A DNA stretch of 64,000 bases from Nocardiopsis sp. ATB16-24 (GTDB lineage: Bacteria > Actinomycetota > Actinomycetes > Streptosporangiales > Streptosporangiaceae): NCBI RefSeq assembly GCF_030271535.1, contig NZ_JASCXJ010000004.1, forward strand, positions 186,001 to 250,000, read 5' to 3'. This document shows, in pieces, positions 25,743 to 35,035 of this stretch. Position numbers and translations under genes: made by a program. Position 1 is the first letter of the stretch, and each line of letters starts with the position of its first letter. The notes under the pieces were generated by a model. That model was given only the letters and a program-made list of their open reading frames with translations. It searched no databases and had not been told where the DNA came from.

Positions 25743-27293
25743 TCAGGGGCACAGCGTGCTCAGGTCGGTGGCCTCCTCGCCCACCTGACGGCCGGGGTCG
25801 GCGGGCTCCTCCTGGTCCAGCCCTGTGTACCGCTGCCACTCGGTACGACCGTCCTCCTCGCCCCCGATCTCCTCCCCGGGCTCGCCCTCGTTCTCGGAGG
25901 ACTCCGCCGCGGACGGGTCCGGAGCGTCGTCGTCGGACCCCCCGAGGTCGTCGCCGACCTCCTCCGACACGTCGATGGCACGGGCGACCAGGTCCCTGAT
26001 CGCCTCCCAGTCGGGGTTGGCGGTGTTGACCTGGGGCGGCGACAGCTGGAGCGTGCTCATCCGGCCGTCGTCGGTGACCAGGTCCGCCAGTTCGATGAAC
26101 GCGGGGACCTTGGACTGGGGGATGTCGGTGCTCAGGGTGCGCTCGGTCGCTCCCGCCAACCTGCGGTAGCTCGTCAGGATGGTGGTCGGTTCCACCTGCT
26201 CGGTGACGTACTTGATCAGGCAACCTTGGCGGCCCATCCGGCCGTAGTCGTCACTGTTGGTGCGCGAGCGGCCGTACCAGAGGGCGTCGTGGCCGTTCAG
26301 TCGGCGCAGTCCCGGCTCCAGCACCCCGCCGTGCACACCGTAGGGGATCGGTTCCTCGATGCGCACCCGCACACCGCCGATGGCGTCGATCAGGTCGCGA
26401 AAGCCCATCATGTCGACCATCGCGTAGTAGCCGATGTCCAGGCCGAGGTTGTGGGCGATCACCTTCTTGAGGGTGTCGGCGGGGGGATCGGCCACGGCCG
26501 GGTTCATCGCCAGCTCCTCGGGCTGCTCCGCGACGGTCTGGTACACGTCGTTGAGCAACAGGTCGAAGCCGTACGGTTCGGGATAGAGCTCGGCCAGGGC
26601 GCTGTCCTCGGGGAAGCGGATGTTCTCCAGGTTGCGGGGAAGTCCCACCAGGACGGTGTCGCCGGTACGGGTGTCCATGCTGGCGACCATCATGGTGTCG
26701 GTGCGTACGCCGTAGCGGTTGTCCGCCGAGTCCGCGCCGATCAGCAGCACGCTGACCCGCTCCTGCCCGTTCCAGGGGTCGGCGTCGTCATGGGGAGGCA
26801 GCTCGGGATCCTCCTCGGCGTGGAAGACGTTGGTGATCGTCTGGTAGGCGGTGTAGCCGCCGTGCAGGGCCAGCGCCGAGGGCGCCGCGATGGGCAGGCA
26901 CAGCACCAGGACCACGGCCGCTCCCCCGAGTCGTGGGCCCCAGGAGGCGTCGGTGGGCCTGGTGATCACCCATGAGTGCACGATCACCGTCGACCACAGC
27001 ACCGCCACGGCGAACACCACGCCCATGGCGCCCAACAGCCACTGGCTCTGCACCGCCATCCGGGCCAGGAGCGTCATGGTGCCCGCCTCGTCCGCGCCCA
27101 GACGCCAACCCCAGACGACCAGGGCCGCGATCGAGGACAGGTACAGGCTCAGGATCACCGTGCCGGCGATCCTGTGACGCATCCGCAGATGTGCCGCTCC
27201 CGGGAGGGGAACCGAGGCCGCGGTCCACAGCAACGCCCGGACCGTACCGAAGCGCGTGGGCGCCTCGTCCCGCTTGTCGTCCTCCGCAGGCAC
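25743..27293 (-). CDS. LytR-CpsA-Psr (LCP) family protein
   Basis: A 516-residue membrane protein. LCP enzymes transfer undecaprenyl-linked glycopolymers onto peptidoglycan. The N-terminal 185 residues contain about four membrane segments, more than the single helix of simple LCPs. The outer catalytic domain starts near ERVSVLLIGADSADNRYGVRTDTMMVAS, with the Asp and Arg that bind pyrophosphate lipid (RTDTM, GLPRN) and the later RSRTNSDDYGRMGRQ. The C-terminal 70 residues are very acidic (ESSENEGEPGEEIGGEEDG). GTG start with GGAGAGG upstream. Confidence 0.92.
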   Translation of the reverse strand: MPAEDDKRDEAPTRFGTVRALLWTAASVPLPGAAHLRMRHRIAGTVILSLYLSSIAALVVWGWRLGADEAGTMTLLARMAVQSQWLLGAMGVVFAVAVLWSTVIVHSWVITRPTDASWGPRLGGAAVVLVLCLPIAAPSALALHGGYTAYQTITNVFHAEEDPELPPHDDADPWNGQERVSVLLIGADSADNRYGVRTDTMMVASMDTRTGDTVLVGLPRNLENIRFPEDSALAELYPEPYGFDLLLNDVYQTVAEQPEELAMNPAVADPPADTLKKVIAHNLGLDIGYYAMVDMMGFRDLIDAIGGVRVRIEEPIPYGVHGGVLEPGLRRLNGHDALWYGRSRTNSDDYGRMGRQGCLIKYVTEQVEPTTILTSYRRLAGATERTLSTDIPQSKVPAFIELADLVTDDGRMSTLQLSPPQVNTANPDWEAIRDLVARAIDVSEEVGDDLGGSDDDAPDPSAAESSENEGEPGEEIGGEEDGRTEWQRYTGLDQEEPADPGRQVGEEATDLSTLCP

Positions 27294-27780
27294 CGGTGGT
27301 TCCTCTCCAGCCGCGGGGCGGGGCGCCCCGTGTTCCTCGTCGTCCCGCCACGGCGCAGAGTGGTGACCGTGGTGGTGTTGTTCGAAATCCCTGTCGTGTG
27401 CGCGTCCGAGAAGGCCCTTCCGATTCGTCTCCGGGTGGCGTCCATGTACTCGGATGCGTCGAGCGGGTCATGCGTTCGACTGTCCGAGGAACGAGGGAGG
27501 AGTCCCGGGGAGTCGTGCCGACCTGCCTGACAAGTGTGGCGCTTTGTGGGAGTTGTGGGGACTACTGCTCAGTGATGATGAATGTTCTATACAAGTCTGT
27601 TATGTGACGGGGACGTGGTGGATGGGTAGGGAAGGACGCTTTCGGGATGAGCAAAGGGGTGAATCAGTCGATTTCTTTCGCGATCGGTAGTGAAGCGACG
27701 CCGCAGCTGCGATGATCTGGCCGCAGGAGGGGGCGCCGCCCGGGGGAAGGACGGCGTCATGGAACGAAAGGCAAGCCATC
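27294..27780. other. Divergent LCP/Lrp intergenic region
   Basis: About 490 bases. The right half (27540-27700) is clearly AT-richer than average and probably contains the promoter of the Lrp-type gene. I see no open frame of protein character, no strong hairpin and no known RNA motif. Confidence 0.55.
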
Positions 27781-28689
27781 GTGCTCGATGCGGTTGACGC
27801 CGCGCTCATGCGCGCGTTGCAGGGGGACGGCAGAGCGACGTTCCAGGCACTGGCCGACGGGGTCGGCCTGTCGAGGACCGCGGTGCGCGCCAGAGTGCGA
27901 CAGCTCGTGCGCTCGGGCGCGGTCAGGATCGTCGGGGTGCTGCACGCCGGAGTGGTGGGCATGGACGTCCTCGGCCATGTCTCGTTCCGGGTCAGCGGAC
28001 CCGTCGGGCCTTTGCTGGAGGCGTTGGCGGAGCGTGAGGCCGTGACCTTCGCGGCGCAGGCGGCGGGGCGCTTCCCCGCCGTCGCGCAGGTGCGGGTGGC
28101 CGATGACGCGGCCCTGACCAAGGAGCTGTCCGAGCTGCGGTCGATGCCGGGCGTGGACGGTGTCGAGGTCTTTCGCGCCAACGCGGTGTTCAAGGACGGG
28201 TACAGCAGTGTGCGGGAGCTGCGCGACGTGGAGCTGGACGCCCTGGACTGGCGCCTGGTCCGTCGCCTGCTCAGGGACGGACGGGCCTCCTACGCCGACC
28301 TGGCGCGTCAGGTGGGGCTGTCCCAGGCGGCGGCGCGTTCGCGCGTGGTACGACTGCTCGACTCCGGAGTGGTGCATGTGACCGCGCTGGTGGATCCCGT
28401 CGTGCTGGGCTCCACGGAGCGGCTGGGTTTCGGGCTGCGCTGTCGGGGCGACGCCGAGTCGCTGGGGGCGGCACTGGCGAACATGCCCCGGATCTCCTTC
28501 CTGTCCACCGGTTTCGGTCGCTATGACGTCCTCGGCACGCTCACCGCGCCCGACCGGCGCCGGTTGGTGGAGGCGCTGGAGGAGGTGCGCGCGGCCCCGG
28601 GCGTGGCCTATGTGGAGTGCTGGGACCACTTGTCGGTGCGCAAGGAGCGCAGGGGAGGAGGGCACACCATGGAGGAGGTCTCCGGTTAG
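27781..28689 (+). CDS. Lrp/AsnC family regulator with two HTH-effector units
   Basis: A 302-residue regulator built of two tandem AsnC-like halves. The first HTH is LDAVDAALMRALQGDGRATFQALADGVGLSRTAVRARV; the second is LDALDWRLVRRLLRDGRASYADLARQVGLSQAAARSRV. Each is followed by a RAM-like effector part. Fused double Lrp proteins are known in actinobacteria; ligands are amino acids or metabolites. The GTG at 27781 is preceded by GAAAGG. The gene lies upstream of the RraA-like gene, 228 bases apart, with a palindrome between. Confidence 0.88.
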   Translation: MLDAVDAALMRALQGDGRATFQALADGVGLSRTAVRARVRQLVRSGAVRIVGVLHAGVVGMDVLGHVSFRVSGPVGPLLEALAEREAVTFAAQAAGRFPAVAQVRVADDAALTKELSELRSMPGVDGVEVFRANAVFKDGYSSVRELRDVELDALDWRLVRRLLRDGRASYADLARQVGLSQAAARSRVVRLLDSGVVHVTALVDPVVLGSTERLGFGLRCRGDAESLGAALANMPRISFLSTGFGRYDVLGTLTAPDRRRLVEALEEVRAAPGVAYVECWDHLSVRKERRGGGHTMEEVSG

Positions 28690-28783
28690 CGGGTCCGGAC
28701 GCGGTCGGGGCGAGAACCGGTCGGCGGCCGAGGGCGGGAGGCGTTCGGCTCCTCGTCAGGCTCACCGTGCTCTTCCCCGTACC

Positions 28784-28800
28784 TGTAACCATCGGTAACA
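28784..28800. promoter_or_regulatory. Candidate operator TGTAACC-ATC-GGTAACA
   Basis: Near-perfect inverted repeat (6 of 7 per arm) upstream of the RraA-like gene. It is almost the same as the site before the acyl-CoA dehydrogenase at 36584, suggesting a shared regulator. Confidence 0.45.
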
Positions 28801-28916
28801 TTTTTGCGTGTTTCCCGTTCCCATGGCTTGCGTCACACTTAAGTTACCCGTGAGTATGGACAGGGGGTCGGTCTCGTGCCGACCCTCACCGGGCGCGGGT
28901 GTAAGGGGAGGCTGAC

Positions 28917-29708
28917 GTGGCGCTTGCGGATACGTTGACGGCTGCGGGCACGGTGGCGCTGGCGCGGTGCGGTGGCCGGCCGTTCGGGGCACACCTGTTC
29001 TCCGTGTGGCCGGGGGCGGCCTTCGCGGCGACCGCCTTCCCCGTGCGCTGCACCCCAGGGGACAATCTGGCCATCCACGTCGCGGTCGCCCAGGCTCCCC
29101 CCGGTTCCGCCCTCGTCGTCGACGTCGCGGGCGAGACCGAGTACGGCTACGTCGACGAGATCCTCGCCGTGGCCGCCAGGACCCGGGGGGTCGAGGGGAT
29201 CGTCCTGGACGGCTGCGTACGCGACATCGCCGCCATCGCCCGCTGTGCCCTGCCCGTGTTCGGAGCGGGGGTCGCGGTCCGTGAGGCCGCGCACGAGGCG
29301 GGCGGTTCGGTCGGGCGCCAGATCAGCATGACGGCGGGCGGGCCGGGGCCGCTGCCGGTGCGCCGCGGTGACTGGATCGTGGCCGACGACGACGGCGTGG
29401 TGTGCCTGCCCCGGGCACAGGCGAGCTCCATCGTCGCCCGAACCCTGGACAGCATCTCCCGGGAACGCGAGATCATCGACGCCGTGTACGCGGGCGAGAG
29501 CACCCTCGACCTACTCGGCCTGGACCCCTCACGGGTCGCCGGTTGGGAGGAGGAGGCCGAACCCCGCCCCCGTCTCGGCGGCGCGGGGCGGCCCCGGCCC
29601 CTCGGTGCTCGTCGCGACACCGCCGCACGCGGCACGGAGGGCCACTCCACCTCCCGCCCTCGGATGTCGTCACGTCCCGTCGTGGGCGAGGGACACCGCG
29701 GGGACTGA
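28917..29708 (+). CDS. RraA-like family protein
   Basis: A 263-residue member of the RraA/HMG-aldolase fold. Relatives are 4-hydroxy-4-methyl-2-oxoglutarate aldolases or regulators of RNase E. Family traits are GDNLAIHVAVAQAPPGSALVVDV, VEGIVLDGCVRD with the Arg-Asp active-site pair, and RRGDWIVADDDGVVCLPRAQA. The GTG start has GGGGAGG upstream. The C-terminal 45 residues after LLGLDPSRVAGW are Arg/Pro-rich and may be disordered. The role in this organism is not clear from neighbours; the preceding gene is a Lrp-type regulator. Confidence 0.87.
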   Translation: MALADTLTAAGTVALARCGGRPFGAHLFSVWPGAAFAATAFPVRCTPGDNLAIHVAVAQAPPGSALVVDVAGETEYGYVDEILAVAARTRGVEGIVLDGCVRDIAAIARCALPVFGAGVAVREAAHEAGGSVGRQISMTAGGPGPLPVRRGDWIVADDDGVVCLPRAQASSIVARTLDSISREREIIDAVYAGESTLDLLGLDPSRVAGWEEEAEPRPRLGGAGRPRPLGARRDTAARGTEGHSTSRPRMSSRPVVGEGHRGD

Positions 29709-29722
29709 TCGCGCCGGGGACA

Positions 29723-29768
29723 CCGAAGGCCCTGGACCCCTCGCACGGAGCGGGTCCAGGGCCTTCGG
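29723..29768. terminator. Bidirectional terminator
   Basis: Perfect 17-bp inverted repeat (29723-29739 and 29752-29768) with a 12-base loop, between the convergent RraA-like and FadR-type genes. Confidence 0.85.
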
Positions 29769-29781
29769 CGTGGGGGACCGT

Positions 29782-30486
29782 TCAGTCGTCCTCGGCGAGC
29801 GAGAGCAGTTCGTCGATGTAACAGGTCGCCTCACGGACGGCCTTGGAGGCGTCGGCGTCGCGGATCGCCTCGGTCAGCTTCGAGTGGTCCACACCGTCGG
29901 TGGCAGCGGAGGGCCGGTCGGTGGCCTCGGGGTCCTGCCCGTAGGCGGTGTGGGCGATGCTCGCGTACACCGCCTGGGCGATGTCGTCGTAGAGGTCGAT
30001 GAGCAGGGAGTTGTGCGTGGCGTTGACGACCGCCCGATGGAAGGCGAAGTCCGCCTCCACGAAGGCGCCCATGTCACGCGCGCGCCAGGCCTCCTCGCGC
30101 AGTCCCATGGCACGGTCGATGTTGGCCATGTCCTCCTCGCTGTGGCGCAGCGCGGCCAGTCGGGCCGACTCCACCTCCAACGCGCGGCGGACCTCCAGGT
30201 TCTCCCGCAGTCGGGAGCGCTCCAGGCGGCGGCGCAACGCCCCTCCGAGTTCGCTGGAGGCGCGTACGAACGTGCCGGCTCCCTGACGGATCTCCAGCAG
30301 TCCCGCGTGGGCGAGGGCGCGGACGGCCTCACGAACGGTGTTGCGTCCCACCTCGAGCTGTTCGGAGAGCTCGGACTCGGTGGGAATGCGGTCACCGACG
30401 CCCCACTCACCAGAGTCGATTTGGGCTCTTAACTGACTGATGACCTGGTCCACGAGACCGGTCCGGCGTGTCGAGGCGAGGGGCAC
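29782..30486 (-). CDS. FadR/GntR family transcriptional regulator
   Basis: A 234-residue regulator. Winged helix at the N-terminus: DQVISQLRAQIDSGEWGVGDRIPTESELSEQLEVGRNTVREAVRALAHAG. The C-terminal all-helical FCD domain shows ADFAFHRAVVNATHN and HSKLTEAIRDAD, with Asp/His metal ligands typical of the VanR/FadR subgroup. It is divergent from the CynX-type transporter, and this arrangement suggests that it controls the transporter from the 169-base gap. Confidence 0.93.
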   Translation of the reverse strand: MPLASTRRTGLVDQVISQLRAQIDSGEWGVGDRIPTESELSEQLEVGRNTVREAVRALAHAGLLEIRQGAGTFVRASSELGGALRRRLERSRLRENLEVRRALEVESARLAALRHSEEDMANIDRAMGLREEAWRARDMGAFVEADFAFHRAVVNATHNSLLIDLYDDIAQAVYASIAHTAYGQDPEATDRPSAATDGVDHSKLTEAIRDADASKAVREATCYIDELLSLAEDD

Positions 30487-30655
30487 GCGTTACCTCCTAG
30501 GGGGCGGGTCGCCGGATGACAGGGCCAGCGCACAGGTACGGACGGTTAAGGTCGGAGCTTAGACCAGTCACCGTCGGGAATCGGCTCCGAACGGCAATGC
30601 GTTATCCTCATGAAGTACATCGGGTCATCCTATCTATCGCTGGAAGTCGCCTCTT

Positions 30656-31942
30656 ATGCCCGCCGGACCAGGCCCCTGCTCCTCCGTGACAAGCGATCCC
30701 CTCGCAGGCCCTGCCACACCGGCCCGCCCGCCGCGCGCGATCCTTCTGTTGCTCGCCGCCGGGATCGCCCTGGCGGCACTGAACCTGCGCACCGCCATCA
30801 CGAGTGTGGGTCCGCTCCTCGACGAGATCACCACCGGACTGGGCATGAGCGCGGTCGGAGCGGGGCTGCTGACCACCCTGCCCGTGCTGTGCTTCGCGCT
30901 CTTCGGCGGCCTCACTCCGGCGCTGGCCCGACGCCTGGGTCCGCACCGTCTGCTGGTCTGCGCTCTGACGGCCGTGGTCGTCGGCCTCGCGGTGAGGGCG
31001 CTGGTCCCCGACCCGTGGCTGTTCCTGGTGCTGAGCGCCGTGGCCCTGTCCGGGGGCGCGATCGGCAACGTCATCCTGCCCGTACTGGTCAAGCAGCACT
31101 TTCCCGAACGCGTCGGTCTGATGACCACCGTGTACACCACGGCCATGGCCCTGGGCACCACCATCGCCGCCGCGGCGACCGTGCCCATGGAGCAGGCCAC
31201 GGGGGAGTGGCGTACCGCCCTGGGCGTCTACGCCCTGTTCGGGATCGTGGCCGCCGTGCCCTGGCTCCTGGTATTGCGCCACGAACCCGCACGCGGCGAC
31301 TCCTCCCACGCCCTGGGCTTCCGGCAGGTGCTGTCCACCGGTCTGGGCTGGCAGTCCGTCATCTACTTCGGCACCCAGTCCTCGATCGCCTACATCCTGT
31401 TCGGCTGGTACGCCCAGATGCTCCGGGACCAGGGGATGGAAGCCCAGGACGCGGGTCTGGCACTGTCCTACCTCGCCTTCCTGGGCATACCCATGTCCCT
31501 GCTGCTGCCCATGTTGTTGACCAGGCTGAGGGACCAGCGTCCCTTCGTGGTCATGTTCGCCGCCTTCTATCTGACGGGCCTGGCGGGGTTGTGGATCGCG
31601 CCGCTGTCGGGGGTATGGGTGTGGACCACGCTCGTGGGCGTGGGCATGGGAACCTTCGTCTTCGCCCTGACCGCCTTCGCGCTACGCACCCGGACCGGGG
31701 GTGGGACGGCCGCGCTGTCGGCCGCCAGTCAGAGCCTGGGCTACCTCATGGGCGGGGCGGGACCCTTCCTGTTCGGACTGTTGCACGAGATCAGCGGTGG
31801 CTGGCACGTGCCGCTGCTGTTGGTGGTGTTCCTGGTCGTGACGAACCTGGCCGTGGGCATGTGGCTGGGCCGTCCCCGCTACCTGGAGGACGTCATCGCC
31901 GCACGTGGCCTCAGCCGGGAAGCCAGTCCAACCGACCGATGA
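30656..31942 (+). CDS. CynX/NimT family MFS transporter
   Basis: A 428-residue permease with about 12 membrane segments after a 28-residue polar N-terminus. LAALNLRTAITSVGPLLDEI is the first-helix signature of the CynX/NimT family, followed by LGPHRLLV and GNVILPVLVKQHFPERVGLMTTVYT, both strongly conserved in the group. Substrates in the family include cyanate and 2-nitroimidazole; here it is unknown. The adjacent FadR-type regulator suggests induction by a small organic acid. Its last 32 bases overlap the convergent CPBP gene. Confidence 0.92.
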   Translation: MPAGPGPCSSVTSDPLAGPATPARPPRAILLLLAAGIALAALNLRTAITSVGPLLDEITTGLGMSAVGAGLLTTLPVLCFALFGGLTPALARRLGPHRLLVCALTAVVVGLAVRALVPDPWLFLVLSAVALSGGAIGNVILPVLVKQHFPERVGLMTTVYTTAMALGTTIAAAATVPMEQATGEWRTALGVYALFGIVAAVPWLLVLRHEPARGDSSHALGFRQVLSTGLGWQSVIYFGTQSSIAYILFGWYAQMLRDQGMEAQDAGLALSYLAFLGIPMSLLLPMLLTRLRDQRPFVVMFAAFYLTGLAGLWIAPLSGVWVWTTLVGVGMGTFVFALTAFALRTRTGGGTAALSAASQSLGYLMGGAGPFLFGLLHEISGGWHVPLLLVVFLVVTNLAVGMWLGRPRYLEDVIAARGLSREASPTDR

Positions 31943-32729
31943 GGTACACCGAACCCACGAAGGCCACGATGTCGATGATCGTGTGCGCCACCACCAACGG
32001 CATCACACGCCCGTGGCGCAGGTAGAACCAGCCGAAGACCAGTCCCATCACCAGGTTGCCGAAGAACATCCCCACCCCCTGGTAGAGGTGGTAGAAGGCG
32101 CGTAGCACCGAAGTGGCCAGCACGGCCCTCCACGGTGTCCACCCCAGCTGTCCCAACCGGTGCAGCAGGTAGCCGACCACGATCACCTCCTCCAGGACGC
32201 CGTTCTTGGCCGCCTGGAGGACCAGGACGGGAACGTCCCACCAGTTGCCCTCCAAGGCGCTGGGCGTGATCGTGACCGTCAACCCCAGGTGCCAGGAGAC
32301 CACGTACACCACCAGGCCCCCCGCTCCGATGGCCGCGGCCAAGGCGGCCCCGCCGGCCAGATCGAAGCCGGGGCGGCGCAGGTCGAAGCCGATCGTGGCC
32401 GAGGACTCGCCCGAGCGGCGCAGGAGGTAGGCCACCAGCAGGACGGGGACCAGTGCGGCGGCCACCGCGTACAACTGGAAGGACAGATCGAGCCAGGGGC
32501 GGTCCAGCGCCCGCGGGCGTACCAGGCTGGCGGTCTGCTCGGCCAGGGACCCCGGCCTGGTGAGCACGCCCACGAAGGAGATGGTCGCCGAGACCGCCGC
32601 GGCGCCCACGGACAGGGCGAGCACGCACAGCACCTCCCAGCGCAGCAGACGCCGGTCGACGGGTGCGGTGGGGGAGGAGGACGAGGCCGCGGACGGTTCA
32701 GAGCTCGGAGGACGGGTCTTGTCGGTCAC
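31911..32729 (-). CDS. CPBP family intramembrane protease-like protein
   Basis: About 272 residues with eight probable membrane segments. The CPBP (Abi) motifs are NGVLEEVIVVGYLLHRL and SVLRAFYHLYQGVG, giving the Glu-Glu and His catalytic residues of the glutamic-type proteases such as Rce1. The Arg usual in Glu-Glu-x-x-x-Arg is Val here. A polar, Ser/Pro-rich N-terminus of about 35 residues precedes the first helix. The GTG at 32729 is a guess, since no clear ribosome site is seen. Overlaps the MFS gene end to end. Confidence 0.83.
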   Translation of the reverse strand: MTDKTRPPSSEPSAASSSSPTAPVDRRLLRWEVLCVLALSVGAAAVSATISFVGVLTRPGSLAEQTASLVRPRALDRPWLDLSFQLYAVAAALVPVLLVAYLLRRSGESSATIGFDLRRPGFDLAGGAALAAAIGAGGLVVYVVSWHLGLTVTITPSALEGNWWDVPVLVLQAAKNGVLEEVIVVGYLLHRLGQLGWTPWRAVLATSVLRAFYHLYQGVGMFFGNLVMGLVFGWFYLRHGRVMPLVVAHTIIDIVAFVGSVYLIGRLDWLPG

Positions 32730-32855
32730 GTCTTGAAGAGTATGCGTCCTGACCGGTGAAGGCGTGCGGAAGAGGCGCCCCGGGCGGCGCGGACGGGGCG
32801 CCCGGGGCGGGGTGTCCATGGTCGGGGAGGATCGGCACGGGAGGCGGGGCCTTGA

Positions 32856-32880
32856 CCGAAGGGTTCCTCCGACCCTTCGG
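32856..32880 (-). terminator. Terminator hairpin after the small lipoprotein gene
   Basis: Perfect 9-bp stem CCGAAGGGT/ACCCTTCGG, 7-base loop. A second, more complex set of stems (32907-32951 and 32930-32966) lies closer to the lipoprotein stop and may be the main terminator. Confidence 0.6.
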
Positions 32881-32982
32881 CGGTACCCGGACGCAGGGCC
32901 GAACGAGGCGGGGACCGGGGAGGAGGTGCTTCGGGCACCGAGATCCCCGCCTTCGGGGCGCCCGAACGGCCCCCGGAGGGTG

Positions 32983-33156
32983 CTAGTCGCCCTCCTCCAT
33001 GTCCTCCATGCCGGGGTCGCCCTCCATACCGGGCTGTTCCATACCCGGCTCCTCCACGCCGGGGTCCTCCACCGCCGGGTCCTCACAGGCCGCGCTCGCG
33101 AACACGGCGACGGCGGCGATCGCCCCGCCAGCGAGCACGCGGCGGACGGTGGTCAT
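32983..33156 (-). CDS. Small acidic lipoprotein with Pro-Gly-Met-Glu repeats
   Basis: A 57-residue precursor. MTTVRRVLAGGAIAAVAVFASAAC is a lipoprotein-type signal peptide; the Cys would be lipidated. The mature part is almost only repeats of the form Asp/Glu-Pro-Gly-Met-Glu (EEPGMEQPGMEGDPGMEDME) with net strong negative charge. AAGGAG stands three bases before the ATG at 33156. I do not recognise the family. It could bind cations at the cell surface; that is speculation. Confidence 0.72.
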   Translation of the reverse strand: MTTVRRVLAGGAIAAVAVFASAACEDPAVEDPGVEEPGMEQPGMEGDPGMEDMEEGD

Positions 33157-33555
33157 GGTCTCCTTGCTGATGTTCTCAAGTCCCACTGTCGACTCCATCG
33201 GTTCGGGGATGTTCGCCGCGGACGGTCCTATGCCGCGGCGAGGTCCGTCTCACGACGGGCGTTATGTACCTGTGATCAACGCGTGCACCACACTAGGTGT
33301 CCTCGTCCTGTGTGACCAGGGCGGCACGGAGAGCGATGTGGCCTGTTGTGGCCAATGAATGAGGTTTGATCCGCGTGGGAGGGGAAGGCGGGGCGCCCAG
33401 GGCGCGACGGCATCGTGCGGATACGGAGAAAGCCGCCGGCCATGCGCGTGTGACACGGAACGCGCATGGCCGACGGCTAGGGGGGTGGAGGCCGACCCGC
33501 CCCGCCCCAGCCACGAAAGCGGGGAGGGCCGGCCTCCGGGGATCGAAGACCAGTG
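33157..33555. other. Intergenic region between small lipoprotein and aceA
   Basis: Both flanking genes are on the minus strand. Right part holds the aceA terminator; left part holds the lipoprotein promoter. No gene is seen. Confidence 0.6.
33432..33477 (-). terminator. aceA terminator
   Basis: Seventeen-bp stem with one mismatch (arms 33432-33448 and 33461-33477, 12-base loop), 79 bases after the aceA stop. A second, looser repeat (33487-33537, GGAGGCCG/CGGCCTCC) stands between them. Confidence 0.75.
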
Positions 33556-34854
33556 TCAGTGAGCCGCTGAGAACTGGTCTTCCTCAGTAGAGCCGGTGAG
33601 AGCCGTGGTGCTGGCGTCGGGCGAGATGGTCGTGCTGATGGAGTCGAAGTAGCCGGTGCCGACCTCACGCTGGTGGCGCGTGGCGGTGTAGCCGTCGGCC
33701 TCGGCCGCGAACTCGGCCTCCTGGAGCTCGACGTAGGAGGTCATCCCGTTCTGGGCGTAGCCCTTGGCCAGGTTGAACATCGAGTAGTTGAGCGAGTGGA
33801 AACCGGCCAGGGTGATGAACTGGAACTTGTAGCCCATGTGGCCCAGCTCGCGCTGGAACTTGGCGATGGTCGCGTCGTCCAGGTGGCGCTTCCAGTTGAA
33901 GGACGGCGAGCAGTTGTAGGCCAGCATCTGGTCGGGGTACTCGGCCTTGATGCGCTCGGCGAAGTCGCGGGCGACCTCCAGGTCGGGGGTCGCGGTCTCC
34001 ATCCACAGCAGGTCCGAGTGCGGGGCGTAGGCCAGGCCGCGGGCGACGCAGGCCTCGACGCCGTTGCGGAAGCGGTAGAAGCCCTCCGCGGTGCGCTCGC
34101 CGGTGATGAAGGGCTGGTCGCGCTCGTCGATGTCGCTGGTGATCAGGGTCGCGGCCTGGGCGTCGGTCCGCGCGATGACCAGGGAGGGGACACCGGCCAC
34201 GTCCGCGGCCAGGCGTGCGGCGTTCAGCGTCTTGACGTGCTGGCCCGTGGGGATGAGGACCTTGCCGCCCAGGTGGCCGCACTTCTTCTCGGAGGCCAGC
34301 TGGTCCTCCCAGTGCACACCGGCGGCGCCGGCGGTGATCATGGCCTTCATCAGCTCGTAGGCGTTGAGGACGCCACCGAAGCCGGCCTCGGCGTCGGCCA
34401 CGATCGGGGCGAGCCAGTCGGGGGCGTCGTCGTCGCCCTCGGCCCAGGTGATCTGGTCGGCGCGCAGGAGCGCGTTGTTGATCCGGCGGACCACGGCCGG
34501 GACCGAGTTGGCCGGGTACAGGCTCTGGTCCGGGTAGGTGTGGCCGGAGAGGTTGGCGTCGGCGGCGACCTGCCATCCGGAGAGGTAGATGGCCTTCAGC
34601 CCGGCGCGGATCTGCTGGACCGCCTGGTTGCCGGTGAGGGCGCCGAGGCTGTTGACGTAGTCCTCGGTGTGGAGCAGGTCCCACAGGCGCTCCGCTCCGC
34701 GACGGGCCAGGGTGTGCTCCTCGGTGACCGAACCGCGGAGCTTGATCACCTCGTCGGCGGAGTAGGTGCGCTCGATGCCGGCCCACCGGGGGTTGGTCTC
34801 CCAGTCGCGCTGAAGTGCGGCGCTGGCTTCCTGTCGTCGAGCGCTGGTGCCCAT
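33556..34854 (-). CDS. aceA: Isocitrate lyase
   Basis: A 432-residue glyoxylate-cycle enzyme that cleaves isocitrate to succinate and glyoxylate, needed for growth on acetate and fatty acids. The catalytic loop [18 protein letters not shown] with the active-site Cys, the WEDQ region ([12 protein letters not shown]) and NCSPSFNWK are diagnostic. Length is right for the AceA-1 class. Divergent from the ramB-type gene; RamB is known to regulate aceA in corynebacteria, so direct control is likely here. The ATG start is 182 bases from the ramB start. Confidence 0.97.
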   Translation of the reverse strand: MGTSARRQEASAALQRDWETNPRWAGIERTYSADEVIKLRGSVTEEHTLARRGAERLWDLLHTEDYVNSLGALTGNQAVQQIRAGLKAIYLSGWQVAADANLSGHTYPDQSLYPANSVPAVVRRINNALLRADQITWAEGDDDAPDWLAPIVADAEAGFGGVLNAYELMKAMITAGAAGVHWEDQLASEKKCGHLGGKVLIPTGQHVKTLNAARLAADVAGVPSLVIARTDAQAATLITSDIDERDQPFITGERTAEGFYRFRNGVEACVARGLAYAPHSDLLWMETATPDLEVARDFAERIKAEYPDQMLAYNCSPSFNWKRHLDDATIAKFQRELGHMGYKFQFITLAGFHSLNYSMFNLAKGYAQNGMTSYVELQEAEFAAEADGYTATRHQREVGTGYFDSISTTISPDASTTALTGSTEEDQFSAAH

Positions 34855-34961
34855 TTCGATCCCGCCTTACGTGTAGTCCCCAAGGTGTTCGCACCGGTCG
34901 AGAGACGTCCTCCCGGGCCAGGGGGTGAGCCCGGGGCGGTGTTCCCCGCCGGTAACTATGA

Positions 34962-34975
34962 TTCTTGGGCAAGAA
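34962..34975. promoter_or_regulatory. Palindrome between aceA and ramB
   Basis: TTCTTG-GG-CAAGAA, a perfect 6-2-6 inverted repeat in the divergent promoter region. On the minus strand it lies near possible promoter elements TTGGTT and CATAGT. A binding site for RamB or another acetate regulator is inferred. Confidence 0.4.
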
Positions 34976-35035
34976 CCAAGGCTTTTCCATTCGAAATCGG
35001 GTGAAGAAGCTAAGTTTTTTCCGTACTATGAAGCC

